From Paragorgia papillata (lineage: Eukaryota > Cnidaria > Anthozoa > Scleralcyonacea > Coralliidae): a DNA stretch of 64,000 nt. The DNA lies in contig JAWNZC010000470.1 in assembly GCA_035771165.1 (NCBI GenBank), positions 1,772,001 through 1,836,000 on the forward strand. The letters are read 5' to 3'. Positions within the stretch are counted from its first letter, which is position 1. Each line of letters begins with the position of its first letter. This document shows, in pieces, positions 1 to 11,200 of the stretch. Position numbers and translations under genes: made by a program. Below the pieces are notes generated by a model. It had not been told where the DNA came from, searched no databases, and saw only the letters and a list, made by a program, of their open reading frames with translations.

Positions 1-345
1 GAGCAAAGTACGCGAGTGTTATGAGCAAAATGCGAATGTGAATGAGCACAATGCGAATGTAAATGAGCACAATGCGCGCGTGATGAGCAGAATGTGAATG
101 AGCACAATGCGAATGTAAATGAGCACAATGTGCACGTGATGGGCATAATGCGAATGTGAATGAGCACAATGCGACTGTAAATGTCTGTGATGCGCACGTA
201 ATGAGCAAAATGCGAATGTGAATGAGCATAATGCGAATATGAATGAGCAAAATGCGCACGCAATGAGCATAATGCGAATGTGACTGAGCAAAATGCGCAA
301 GCATGATGAGCAAAATGAGAACATAATGAGCAAAATTCGCATATG
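1..345. repeat. Degenerate ~20-bp minisatellite
   Basis: Imperfect tandem copies of a unit close to AATGAGCACAATGCGAATGT run from the window edge to about 345. The long reading frame across it on the minus strand only reflects this repeat. It may extend left of the window. Confidence 0.8.
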
Positions 346-538
346 GATTTTGTTCGGAGATCTATATAATATTGCCTGTTATAAAAAAATACGAGAGTGT
401 GCATGTCCAATCAAACAATGCATCACGATTCACGGCAACGTTTTTGTACCACATGTTAACTAGGCAATAGATCGTAATATATAGTCATTTCTCGCTGCTA
501 GTTTTTTTCATTTCTCCTCAATTTTTGCTGGTGGTAGT

Positions 539-1300
539 ATGGGTAATTGTTATCAGTGTAACCAGTGTATGAAGCGTTTTTCGTCTGCGTATAACGTAAG
601 ACGACATCAAGCCATCTGTTTTGATTATCCGCTTCTGGTGGAACAAGGTGACATTTCAGATATTTCAGAGGGAGGATACGATACAGATAAGCATAACGAT
701 GTAGTGATGGAGAATGAAAGTACGGATGCATACAGCGATGAAGAAAATAGCAATGAGTCGGAGGAAGATGGAGAAGACGACTCTTCTACAGACGAAAAAA
801 ACAACATATTGTCGGCGGAAGAAGAAGAAAACAGCATATCGCCGACGGAAGACAACTCGTCCATCGATGAGGAAAGTACTAGCGAACATTCTGAAGAGTC
901 CGAATGCGAGGAAGATGAAGAAAACGACACACTCTGGAAATATATATTAAATGAAGTTTTTGAAAAGGTGGATCCTAAACGAAATGCTTTGGTTGAAAAA
1001 ACAATGCAAGAAAACAACATTACTGTTGACGAAGCTATGAAACATGCGTACGCTACGTTGGTTCCAGAATATACCAGAGAAATGGCAAAAACATACAAAA
1101 AGTACATTCGATTAGTAAAGGAGCTTCAACATGACAGTATCCACAAGAAAATTATGAAAACAATGAAACGTTTAATGGATGAAGAAGGCTATGATGAAGA
1201 TGAAAGTATAAATGCGGCTATAAATCAAAGAAAATTCCTTCTACAACGAATGTTGGGATACAAAACCGTTATGGGTAACATGAACACCGGGACAGAATAA
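539..1300 (+). CDS. Intronless zinc-finger protein with acidic middle region (253 aa)
   Basis: Single uninterrupted frame starting with ATG at 539 and ending with TAA at 1298-1300. Residues 5-27 form a zinc finger of the pattern Y-x-C7-x2-C10-x3-F14-x8-H23-x3-C27, so the last ligand is Cys (C2HC variant). Residues about 40-130 are very rich in Glu, Asp and Ser. Residues about 130-250 look helical, with charged, regularly spaced Lys, Glu and Met. A TATA-like run lies near 474-485 and a polyadenylation signal AATAAA at 1334-1339, only 34 bases after the stop, which supports a compact transcribed unit. Nuclear localisation and nucleic-acid binding are inferences from the finger alone. I have a general impression of similar finger-plus-acidic-plus-helical proteins in cnidarian genomes, possibly linked to mobile or virus-like elements, but I cannot name the family. 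Confidence 0.6.
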   Translation: MGNCYQCNQCMKRFSSAYNVRRHQAICFDYPLLVEQGDISDISEGGYDTDKHNDVVMENESTDAYSDEENSNESEEDGEDDSSTDEKNNILSAEEEENSISPTEDNSSIDEESTSEHSEESECEEDEENDTLWKYILNEVFEKVDPKRNALVEKTMQENNITVDEAMKHAYATLVPEYTREMAKTYKKYIRLVKELQHDSIHKKIMKTMKRLMDEEGYDEDESINAAINQRKFLLQRMLGYKTVMGNMNTGTE

Positions 1301-1761
1301 TAATTGTTTGTGCGTTCATAAGTCAGTCTACAAAATAAATCCATTTTAAAACACAAGTTGTGTTATTTAATCATTTAACTTTTAATTAAACATTTTAATT
1401 ATTTGTACGATCTTTGTCATTTGGCGCCTTAGGAAACATCGAGTTTTCGGGACTCCCTAGAAAGACAATGATAACTTAAATACGAGTTCAAGGAGCAAAT
1501 GCGAACATAAATTGTGCCTAATTACCACGTTCGCATCATACAGTGTACAATATAAATATATAAAAGTAAAACAAATGAAATTGTACAGGAAACAAAAGTC
1601 ATTTGACAGGTAATTAATTTTCCCTTGTAACTTATTCATAAACGCTTCAATGATCTTTGCTTCGAGTTCTATTTACAAAGACAATTTGAATACCTTCACT
1701 TTTGTCTGAATGGTGCATTGTCAAACATCGTTCACAGTGTATAGCCAGACTGGTTCTTTTA

Positions 1762-2529
1762 TTAATTTGTTGCGCCATATTTGGAATGAAACAATATTAC
1801 GGATTCTCCAGTGTCAATTTGGATAACCATTCTATTATATCCCATTTGCAGATGACCCTCTAAATTTAAATCGTTACGACCAAAGCTAACACCGATTCTA
1901 AACATTTTCTGTCTGTTATGGTTTTTATTTCTCTTGGCTCTGTCATTTTGTGATCTGCTATAACAAGCCCACATTTGGAAATTTTCTCTAAACCGTACAG
2001 CACTGTCACTACAAGCAACAATGTATAGTATGAAGAAAGTAGACCAATGCATTTTATTCACACAATTTTAATACACAGTTGAATGGTACTTAAGTTTACA
2101 AGCACACGTTATATAGTCCAGTAAGTTATTAATGTTCATTGTTCTTTCGGTCTCAGCGTACAACTTAGACCACACAAACCAGCTCAGATTAAATAAGCTG
2201 TCAAAATATTGTCTGTATAAAGTGGAAGGACTAGGAAACGATAAAATTCTGCAGGCCTCCACGATTGCCCTCTAAATATCTTCACGGTCAATCATTGAAA
2301 TAGCTTGGTCTGTGTAGGCCATCCAACGATGATCTTCATCAGAAACTTCACAAGGCTCTCTCATGGTCGTCCATTGATTATCATCCTTGCAACATGACGC
2401 TAGCTTCTCTAGCTGTTCAATATGCCGATGGACAAACTCGGAAGAAACGAGATCAATAATCTGCTCAACAGTTAGAATGTCTTCAAAATCAACTTCATCG
2501 ACATACATTTGTTCAAACAGATGTGCCAT
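1762..2529 (-). pseudogene. Unrecognised ORF broken by two in-frame stops
   Basis: Read on the minus strand, an ATG at 2529 opens an 85-codon frame that stops with TAG (2272-2274). The same frame continues for 67 codons to TAA (2068-2070), then for another 101 codons to TAA at 1762. No frameshift separates the three pieces, so together they look like one roughly 255-codon frame interrupted by two nonsense codons. The last piece has a hydrophobic start (about 2052-2010) and then a basic, Asn/Arg/Lys-rich stretch. It converges on the zinc-finger ORF at 539-1300 with about 460 bases between their 3' ends. I do not recognise a domain. Alternatives are a spliced gene whose introns remove the stops, stop-codon readthrough, or three chance frames in AT-rich DNA. 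Confidence 0.35.
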
Positions 2530-3070
2530 TATTCCCTTTACAACGTTTCTTCAACCAGTTCACAAACACACTTACTAAATAAACAGTGACCGTAAGCATT
2601 GCACGTTTGTTTCATTAAACATATTTTACAATAACTTATGTAAACCATTGTCTGACAACAATCATACTTGTCAAAAACCGGTTTCTCTATTCAAACACGT
2701 ATTTCCGGTCCACATGCGCGCGCACAGGGCTCACACGGTCAACCTGGTAACTAAAATCTAGGTGTAAGAGCTCCTGAAAAATGCTGACTCAGCTGTACTA
2801 TACCTGTGGCCTATCTACTCCCCCCTCCCGGCGCCACTGTAATTACTTAGAAGTTCATGTATTGATACACAAACTCTTTCATTTTACTATTGAAGGCATG
2901 AGAAAAAAATGTTAAAGGTGACAGCATGATGTTGAATGCAATGAGGAAAAATCATACATAAATGATTGAGTTTTTCATAGATGATCAAAGTAGCTTTTAT
3001 GTTTTAAAATTGCACGAGAAATCATGAATTTACTTTTTAATAATATAAATAAAAAATATTTGATATATAG
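2530..3070. other. Intergenic, nothing recognised
   Basis: AT-rich sequence with no convincing ORF, exon or repeat structure visible by eye. Confidence 0.5.
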
Positions 3071-3075
3071 ATAAG

Positions 3076-3495
3076 TTTTGTGGAAACACCACGTAAAATA
3101 TTTGCTAAGCTTTCGGCCTGTTGACTCAGGCCTTCATGAGAGCAACAACAATAAGCTGTTGGCTCACATCATTTATAAACTAAGCAACTGATCAATTAAA
3201 TCACGTAAGAATACAATGGCGTTTTTAATTACATGTAATTTGATTAATTAGACAAACAAAATCTAGAATGTTGTCTGAATAGGGCACACCACGTGCTGTT
3301 TAATGCTGTCCCTCCTGAGAGATAGTGTGATGTTTTGCAATCTCAATAGCCTAACATGATAAATCTGCTATTGCCAAACACGCTTGGAAGTATGACCATC
3401 GTGTTAAGTGGGAAGAGTCGTCACTCTTCCGCCAGCGACAAGCAATACTTCACGCGAAGAACAGGGAATCTATTGAGATTGCAAAACATCACACC
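3076..3495. mobile_element. Penelope-like element remnants
   Basis: The plus strand at about 3355-3495 encodes an A-K-H-A-W-x5-H-R-V-x-W motif followed by a Glu-Ser-Ile-Glu-Ile tail. This is the pattern of the C-terminal part of the GIY-YIG endonuclease of Penelope-like retroelements. Upstream, 3076-3140 carries a TTTCGGCCTGTTGACTCAGG-type sequence found again in diverged form at 39794-39853. That sequence resembles Penelope terminal repeats, and on the minus strand it has a hammerhead-like stem II next to GAAA, but the CUGAUGA core is imperfect. Only fragments remain. Confidence 0.5.
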
Positions 3496-3754
3496 GCAGC
3501 AAAGTTTAAAGTGGTCCAATGACCCCATCTTTTTCTACTGAGCAAGAGATTTACGAATGTTGTTTTTGGATCTGGTGTCATAGCTATATGGAAGTCTGTA
3601 TTAAAGTTATAATGGAAAGTGTGATTGAGTAGGTTATTTAGGGACTTGTAAGTGAAAATAGCGCGATGTTCTTCTCTTCTTCGATCTAAAGGTTTTCAGT
3701 GGAGCCTGGCTAATGCGTCACTTGCTGATGAAAGTGGAGATAAATCACAGTGGC

Positions 3755-3905
3755 GAAGGAAGGTGTTTTATATTGGAGGGACTAATTCGATAAAAAAAAG
3801 TGTATTTTACCCCCCGCCCCCAGCAAATTTTAGGCCTGGGGAGCGGGGCTTAGCCCCTTCTTAGAAATATTGGGGGGGGGGGGGCGAGGCTAGCCTGTTC
3901 CGCCG
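3755..3905. mobile_element. G/C-run interspersed repeat, copy 1
   Basis: Contains poly-C and poly-G runs, a TTAGCCCCTTC motif and a GCCGCC end. The same sequence occurs in reverse orientation at about 13850-14060, so this is a dispersed repeat, probably a short non-autonomous element. Confidence 0.6.
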
Positions 3906-4330
3906 CCTTTTGTAAATCAAGTATTACTCACGCAGCTTTGTTTTGCAGAACCTGTAGCTCGGACATTATAAAGTGGCGTTCCCACGAGCACCCCAAATAA
4001 TATCACCATAATAAAAAATAGGTAAAATAAAACTATTGAAAAAGTTACCCGAGCGCTCAATGCGAACTTGATACGCCTTAATCGGCTTAGCTTCTTATTT
4101 ATCTTTTGAACGGTAATGTAGTTTACGTGGTCGGCCCATGTGAGGTTCTTGTTAATAACTAAATGAAAAAGAATGCTTAATACTTCATGAAATTTTCATT
4201 GTATTTCATTTTTCTGTATTATATTTTTTTGCACTCACTGTAATTACTTTCGTTATTACTTTTATTATTTTATTATTATAGTTATTACTTACTTAAGATA
4301 TTACTTCCAACAGGAGGTTATAATTTCACC
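3906..4330. other. Intergenic, nothing recognised
   Basis: No ORF with recognisable similarity, no splice-flanked exon and no clear repeat. Confidence 0.45.
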
Positions 4331-4332
4331 TC

Positions 4333-4480
4333 TGTTTGTTTGTTTGTTTGTTTGTTTGTTTGTTTGTTTGTTGGTTTGTTTGTTTGTTTGGTTGGTTGTT
4401 TGTTTGTTTGTTTGTTTGTTTGTTTGTTTGTTTGTTTGTTTGTTTGTTTGTTTGTCTGTCTGTCTGTCTGTCTGTCTGAT
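4333..4480. repeat. (TTTG)n and (TCTG)n microsatellite
   Basis: Tetranucleotide run, TTTG first and TCTG at the 3' end. Reading frames across it on both strands are artefacts of the repeat. Confidence 0.95.
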
Positions 4481-5350
4481 AATAATATTTCTCACACATT
4501 ATTAGATATTCATAGCATTTCGGCCAATCCGGTTGCTTGGTTTAGGTCACATGTACTTACCTAGAAACCCAGTCTAAACCAGAGACCTAATTAATTCAAG
4601 TGGGCAGGGCTTAGAAGATGAGGGAAATTGAGGGGAAAACAATACATATGTTAATTTAAAATTTCAATACTGTATTTAGAAATCATTTCCCAATACAGTT
4701 TTCTGTCGCTATAAAAACCAGTTCCAAATACAACAGATTCTTTTACCTAACAGCGCTTCATAATATAAGCGACTACATGCGATACATATACTACAAGTAA
4801 AATAGACTAACAAGAAACCAAACTTACGTTGGTGCAATTTAAGTTATTCGACGACAGACAGAAACCTTTATTCGACGACAGACAGAAACCTACGAAAAGC
4901 GCTAAAACAGTGATATTGCTTGCAGACAGCAGACTGATTGAAGTAATGAAGTTTAAACGTCCATCTACGCCTTTCATATAATATTATATAGATATAAAAG
5001 TATACAAGACAGTCACCTCACGCTTTGTTTTCTCCGGTATCGACCATTAACATCTTCTGCCTTCTTTAGTTCGTAAAGTTCTACATTATTCCAATTGATT
5101 TGTCATCTATATTTTCTCTGCTCAATATCAGTCCTGGCTGAATTGATCCTGATGTTCAACATAATCTAATGTATATTATTCAATAAATCCAACGTCTTGC
5201 GAACCAAAACTCCTGGCTGTTTTAAAACAAAAATTTTCCCTGTCTCTGCACTGAGCGCTTGACGACCAGTCTGTTGTGATTGCCCTCATTGCAATGAATA
5301 TCTAATGATGTGTGAGAAGCTATTTCAAATCCTCGTTAGTCTTTTAAACT
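4481..5350. other. Intergenic, nothing recognised
   Basis: No supported gene. A short direct duplication (TTCGACGACAGACAGAAACC) sits near 4855-4890. Confidence 0.45.
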
Positions 5351-5433
5351 TGGTTGTCAAATCCCATGTGCCGTTAACAATAGCTCGGCTGCGCCTCGCT
5401 ATTGTTAACGGCACATAGGATTTAGAAACCACG
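5351..5433. repeat. Hairpin element
   Basis: Inverted repeat with arms containing GTGCCGTTAACAATAGC and a short G/C-rich loop. It looks like a small foldback or MITE remnant at the 5' edge of the LINE that follows. Confidence 0.6.
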
Positions 5434-5459
5434 TCTAAAACACTAACTCGGATTTGAAA

Positions 5460-6700
5460 TATTACATCAAAGTTAATAATCGGAACGCGATCAATAACCG
5501 ACCAAGCCGATATCGCTGAGCATCTAAATAAGCATTTTGTTGGGATAGGACCAGAATTGGCTTCCTCTCTTGACGAAAGCAATAAATCTTTTACAGATTG
5601 CATTAAACCAGTGGCAACTAATTTCTCGCTGAAATGTATTACACCATCTACTGTTTACAAAGTTTCCAAGTAAATTAGTTAAATAGCTGCGTCGGTGATC
5701 GCTGTTCCATTGTGTGATATATTTAATCTGTCAGTTCAAAGAAGCATATTTCCCAGTGACTGGAAATTAGCGAAAGTCATTCCAATTCACAAGGGAGAAG
5801 CTAAAGATGTTATGAATAATTACAGACCTATTTCAGTGTTATCGACAATTGCTAAGGTCTACGAGCAAATTGTCTATGAACAACTTTATGAGTACGTTAC
5901 TGAAAACAATATACTATCCCAATGTCAATCTAGATTTAGACCTTATCATTCTACGACAACCGCGCTCTTAGACGCTACAACTGAATGACTTAGTAACATG
6001 AACCTAGGGTGCCTAAATTCGGTAGTTTTTCTGGACCTCGCTAAAGCATTCGACACAGTTGACCATGATATATTGCTTCATAAACTTTCGCTTTATGGTG
6101 TTTGTAATTTATCGCTAAATTGGTTTCGATCCTACTTAACCAACCGAGAACAAAGATGCTATATAAATGGTCACTTGTCTAAGTTACAGGTCTTAAAGGT
6201 CAGGCAGATAGATTGCAAAAACTACAAAATCGTGCCGCACGAGTTATCACCCGTCAAAGTTATGAAATCAGATCCAAAGACATCAGACAAGAATTGGGAT
6301 GGAGAACGTTGTCTGAAAGACGAAATATGCATAAAGCAATAATGATGTCTAAAATAATACATGGACCGGGTATTGTCCCACCATATTTATCAAATTTTTT
6401 CTCTATGTCAACGGCTAACATTTCATATAATTTAAGGAATAGAGAAAATTGGCTGACACTACCCAAACCTTGGACTGAATATCTGAAAAGGTCTTTCAAA
6501 TATTCAGGGGCAAAAATATGGAATGACCTGCCAAACGAACTAAGAACCATTAAGTCGATTTCGTCATTCAAGCGTGCTCTCTCATCCCTAATAATGTAGT
6601 TGCTAATTTCTATTCGCATAATCTATTTATTTATTTCTATTTAATATAATGTATTAAAATATTCTTAATCTTGTTAACTAACATAAGTAACTTCTATATT

Positions 6701-6755
<55 letters not shown>

Positions 6756-6850
6756 GTAAATATTTCATATTTGTTATAATCTTGGCTTTTATAATCTTGG
6801 TGTAAAGCAGTGTAAATACTGACAAAATTCCGAGTTTAAATAAAGTTCTC
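5460..6850 (+). mobile_element. LINE (non-LTR) reverse transcriptase remnant
   Basis: Frames on the plus strand carry, in order: an N-terminal RT approach region with a H-F-V-G-I-G-P-x-L-A motif (about 5475-5670, ending in an in-frame stop), the N-Y-R-P-I-S-V-L block (about 5815-5850), and F-L-D-L-A-K-A-F-D-T-V-D-H with the first catalytic Asp (about 6030-6065). After this the frame jumps directly to the C-terminal domain (L-Q-N-R-A-A-R-V-I-T, about 6210-6245; W-N-D-L-P-N-E-L-R, about 6520-6545). The YxDD palm block is therefore deleted. The 3' UTR ends in AATAAAG followed by (CTGT)n, a typical microsatellite tail of CR1/L2/Jockey-type elements. It is 5'-truncated, internally deleted, and dead. 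Confidence 0.85.
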
Positions 6851-6915
<65 letters not shown>

Positions 6916-7016
6916 TTGTTTGTTTGTTTGTTTGTTTGTTTGTTTGTTTGTTTGTTTGTTTGTTTGTTTGTTTGTTTGTTTGTTTGTTTGTTGGTCCGTC
7001 CGTCCGTCCGTGGGTA
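6698..7016. repeat. (TA)n, (CTGT)n, (TTTG)n and (GTCC)n microsatellites
   Basis: A (TA)n run at about 6700-6753 lies in the LINE 3' UTR. (CTGT)n from about 6848 is the LINE tail and grades into (TTTG)n and a short (GTCC)n by 7012. Confidence 0.95.
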
Positions 7017-7546
7017 CGAGGTTGCAGTACTTTGTGTGAGGCAGGCTCTTATCTCCGCTCGGGGGAGGGGGGGAGGGGGGTGGGGGTTGGGGGGAGCGGA
7101 GAAATACCCTGGGTACGAGGCTGATCAATGGGTTGAAACTACTGCACAGTTTTGCACAGGTATTCATGAAAGTTTGTGAAAAGATAATGAGCATAGACGA
7201 AGGACCAAGCCATTAAAATTTGATTTAATTTGGGTGAGAATTGGATGAAAATTTCATGAAAACCTGACCACAAGATTCTCCGTGTAAAAGAAATAATGAA
7301 GACGATTGCTTGATTGCGATCATTGTATGCAAACATTGGCATTTTTGATTGTATGGTCCCTGAGTGCACTCTTGTTAAACTATACTTTGATTATGCATTG
7401 TTTATTTCAAGCATGAATGTATGGGTTAGACAATATAACTATATTACTAGTATTTTTAAACTGAACTATCAAACAATTTATTTTTCATCACTACATACCA
7501 GTTTTTATAGTGTTTCCTTGTTAAATTCAACTTTTACTATCTTTAG

Positions 7547-8264
7547 ATGTCAATGAATGTGAATTGGGAACTGATAATTGTCATTCCGATGCCTTCTGCA
7601 CTAACAATGATGGATCATTTACTTGCACATGTAAAAACGGATACTCTGGAAACGGAATATATTGCGAAGGTATCGTATCTTTACCTAGTATTTTTGTATT
7701 TCACTTGTCTCAAATTTAAATTTAAAAAAATTGAAAAACAGATTTTAGTGCGGACGAACTTTACTGTATTTTTTAAAAATAGTTTAGACCTATTTAGCAA
7801 ATTTATGTTATTCTGCATATCTTTATTACACGCTTTCCTGCTTCGTTATTAATTAAAGTGATACTCAAATTCAACTTTACTCTATTTTAGATCTAAATGA
7901 ATGCACATTGCAAACTGACAACTGTCATTCGGATGCTTTCTGTACTAACAATAACGGATCATTCACTTGCACATGTAACAATGGATACACTGGAAACGGT
8001 TTGGAATGCGATGGTACATTTAATCTTTTAAAATTATTTTTTAGAAGTATTTATATGTTTTTATTCCGCTTATCTATCATAAATGTTTGCCCAGTATTTC
8101 TTTTTCAACAAAGTTGAAAAAAAATTGAACCTTGTCTTTAGATATCAATGAATGCAAATTGGGAACTGATAATTGTGATTCCAATGCCTTCTGCACTAAC
8201 AATGATGGATCATTTACTTGCACATGTAACAACGGATACTCTGGAAACGGAATATATTGCGAAG
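7547..8264 (+). CDS. EGF exons block 1a (3 exons)
   Basis: Exons 7547-7669, 7891-8013 and 8142-8264, each 123 nt. Domains start D-V-N-E-C, D-L-N-E-C and D-I-N-E-C and end I-Y-C-E-G, L-E-C-D-G and I-Y-C-E-G. Acceptors are CTTTAG or TTTTAG; donors are G|GTATCG or G|GTACAT. All six Cys are present in each. The same three-exon set with its introns recurs at 9348-10072. Confidence 0.85.
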
Positions 8265-11200
8265 GTATCGTATATCTTTACCTAGCATTTTGCGTTTTGT
8301 ATTTCTTTTGTCTCAAAATTAAATTTTTATTTAAAAAAAACAGAAAAGCAGATTTTAGTAACAGGTAGCCAACTTATCTGCGCGTGCGCGAATAATGAAA
8401 TCTTGCCGATTTCGTGGACAACACGCGTGATCATTTTCCCGCCCATGAAAGATAAACAAAACGGTGTTACCAAAAGGTAAATTTCCTTTCGTAGTGTTAT
8501 TTCTTTCTCTTGAGGCTTAGATTTGATTACTATACCAGGAAAAGTTAATTCGAAACTGCAATGTGTCATTGCGAGGGAAAGGAGTTTTTAAAAAATCCGA
8601 AAAAATCACTGATAATTTATAATGAAAAGCGAAAATGTTAATGCATTTTTTTATTTAGCCACCACTATACCACTTCCATAATTTATACCTCTTCTCCCTC
8701 CAAAAATATCCGTTTTCTATGGCTTTAATTAAACAAAAAATGGTTTTGGTAAAACAGCCGCGGCCACACCTGTCCCCTCTCTTTATTAGTTGCTTTCTAC
8801 TTGCACCCACTGATCTATATATATACTGGTAGCGCATTCCTTCTGTCCAGCAGTCAAGGTGGGTCTTATCTCCGCTCGGGGGAGGGGGGGGGGGGGAGCG
8901 GAGATAATACCCTAGGTACGAGGTTGATCAATGGGTTGAAACTACTGCACAGTTTTGCACAGGTATTCATGAAAGTTTGTGAAAAGATAATGAGCATAGA
9001 CGAAGGACCAAGCCATTAAAATTTGATTTAATTTGGGTGAGAATTGGATGAAAATTTCATGAAAACCTGACCACAAGATTCTCCGTGTAAAAGAAATAAT
9101 GAAGACGATTGCTTGATTGCGATCATTGTATGCAAACATTTTGGCATTTTTGATTGTATGGTCCCTGAGTGCACTCTTGTTAAACTATACTTTGATTATG
9201 TATTGTTTATTTCAAGCATGAATGTATGGGTTAGACAATATAACTATATTACTAGTATTTTTAAACTGAACTATCAAACAATTTATTTTTCATCACTACA
9301 TACCAGTTTTTATAGTATTTCCTAAATTCAACTTTTACTATCTTTAGATATCAATGAATGTGAATTGGGAACTGATAATTGTCATTCCGATGCCTTCTGC
9401 ACTAACAATGATGGATCATTTACTTGCACATGTAACAACGGATACTCTGGAAACGGAATATATTGCGAAGGTATCGTATCTTTACCTAGCATTTTTGTAT
9501 TTCACTTGTCTCAAATTTAAATTAAAAAAAATTGAAAAACAGATTTTAGTGCGGACGAACCTTACTGTATTTTTCTTTAATAGTTTAGACCTATTTAGCA
9601 AATTTATGTTATTCTGTATATCTTTATTACATGCTTTCCTGCTTCGTTATTAATTAAAGTGATACTCAAATTCAACTTCACTCTATTTTAGATCTAAATG
9701 AATGTACATCGCAAACTGACAAGTGTCATTCGGATGCTTTCTGTACTAACAATAACGGATCATTCACTTGCACATGTAACAATGGATACACTGGAACCGG
9801 TTTGGAATGCAATGGTACATTTAATCTTTTTAAATTATTTGTTAGATGTATTTATATTTGTTATTCCGCTTATGTATCATAAATGTTTCCCCATCAGTAT
9901 TTCTTTTTTAACAATGTTGATATATACATTCAACCTTTAATGTCTTTAGATATCAATGAATGTGAATTGGGAACTGATAATTGTGATTCCGATGCCTTCT
10001 GCACTAACAATGATGGATCATTTACTTGCACATGTAACAACGGATACTCTGGAAACGGAATATATTGCGAAGGTATCGTATATCTTTACCTAGCATTTTG
10101 CGTTTTGTATTTCTTTGGTCTCAAAATTAAATTTTTATTTAAAAAAACAGAAAAGCAGATTTTAGTAACAGGTAGCCAAATTATCTGCGCGTGCGTGAAT
10201 AATTAAATCTTGCAGATTTCGTGGACAACACGCGTGATAATTTTCCCGCCCATGAAAGATAAACAAAATGGTGTTACCAAAAAATAAATTTCCTTTAATA
10301 AATTTTAATAATTTTTTTTTAATAAATTATACCACAAAACAACAGCAAAATTTAACTTCATCAAGCAGAGGAAAAAAATATTGGGATTTCGATAAGAATG
10401 CATCTACTGTCATCTTTAACAACAAAACTATGAAACAGAAATGTTCGTACAATAATTTAATCCAAACAAATACGGGTTGTCGATCGATATCTCAAGCCAC
10501 AACTTAGGCGCACAAGTCGACTAGGGTTCAAATACAAAGCTTTCTCATGTCTTGCCCTATTTTCGCATGTCCAAGTGTGGTATGACTGAACACAAGAAAG
10601 GTATTGCAATGTTTTTAGACCCATTTCAAGTTTCTTCTTCAAGTTTCAAATTTTTAGACCCATTTCAAGTTCTTCATTGCCTGAGGATATTCGTCGTTGT
10701 GAATCTATAACCAGTTTCAAGACGAACATAAAAACGCATCTTTTTAATCAGGCCTACAATTTAGTTTAGTTCTTTATCAACTTTTCTTAACTTTTCACGA
10801 TTTTTAGAACGTTTTGAATTTTAAACATTATTTATCTTTAAACATTATTTAGATATATATATTTCTTAAGTCTTCTCATTTAAAATTGTAAAGCGCCATT
10901 GGGCTATACCGAAACGGCGCTATAGAAATTTTTGTATTATTATTATTATTATTATCAAGTTGAAACCATCGGCAAATTTTTCGGCAATATCTAATTGAAA
11001 ATGAGGCATTTTCCCTTATAATTGTAAAATTACCAATTTCGACGCCCTGTAATTCCTGCTTGAACTGTTAAAATTAACCTCTTAAAATTTTTGAGGATAA
11101 AAAAACGTATAAAGAACTGATTTCAATTTACCATGAATTCATAGATAAAATTTAAGCTGCTCGATCGAGGCAAACAACATGTGTTTCCATGTTTTCTTCG

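Larger units (their letters stand above)
7030..10340 (+). repeat. Two-copy segmental duplication of a three-exon segment
   Basis: About 7030-8700 and 8860-10340 match along introns and exons, including a G-rich stretch (CTCCGCTCGGGGGAGG) and the sequence around TTGATCAATGGGTTGAAAC. Differences are scattered substitutions and small indels. This places the three-exon set as one duplicated cassette. Confidence 0.8.

Noticed and set aside
1457..1778. Extra small minus frames beyond 1762 as part of a polycistronic virus-like cluster
   Set aside because: The frames at 1647-1778 (43 codons) and 1457-1639 are short, in AT-rich DNA, without motifs. The larger pieces upstream share one frame and two of them lack an ATG at their start, which fits a broken single frame better than a gene cluster.
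5325..5603. 92-codon minus frame
   Set aside because: Opposite strand of the LINE remnant and of a hairpin.
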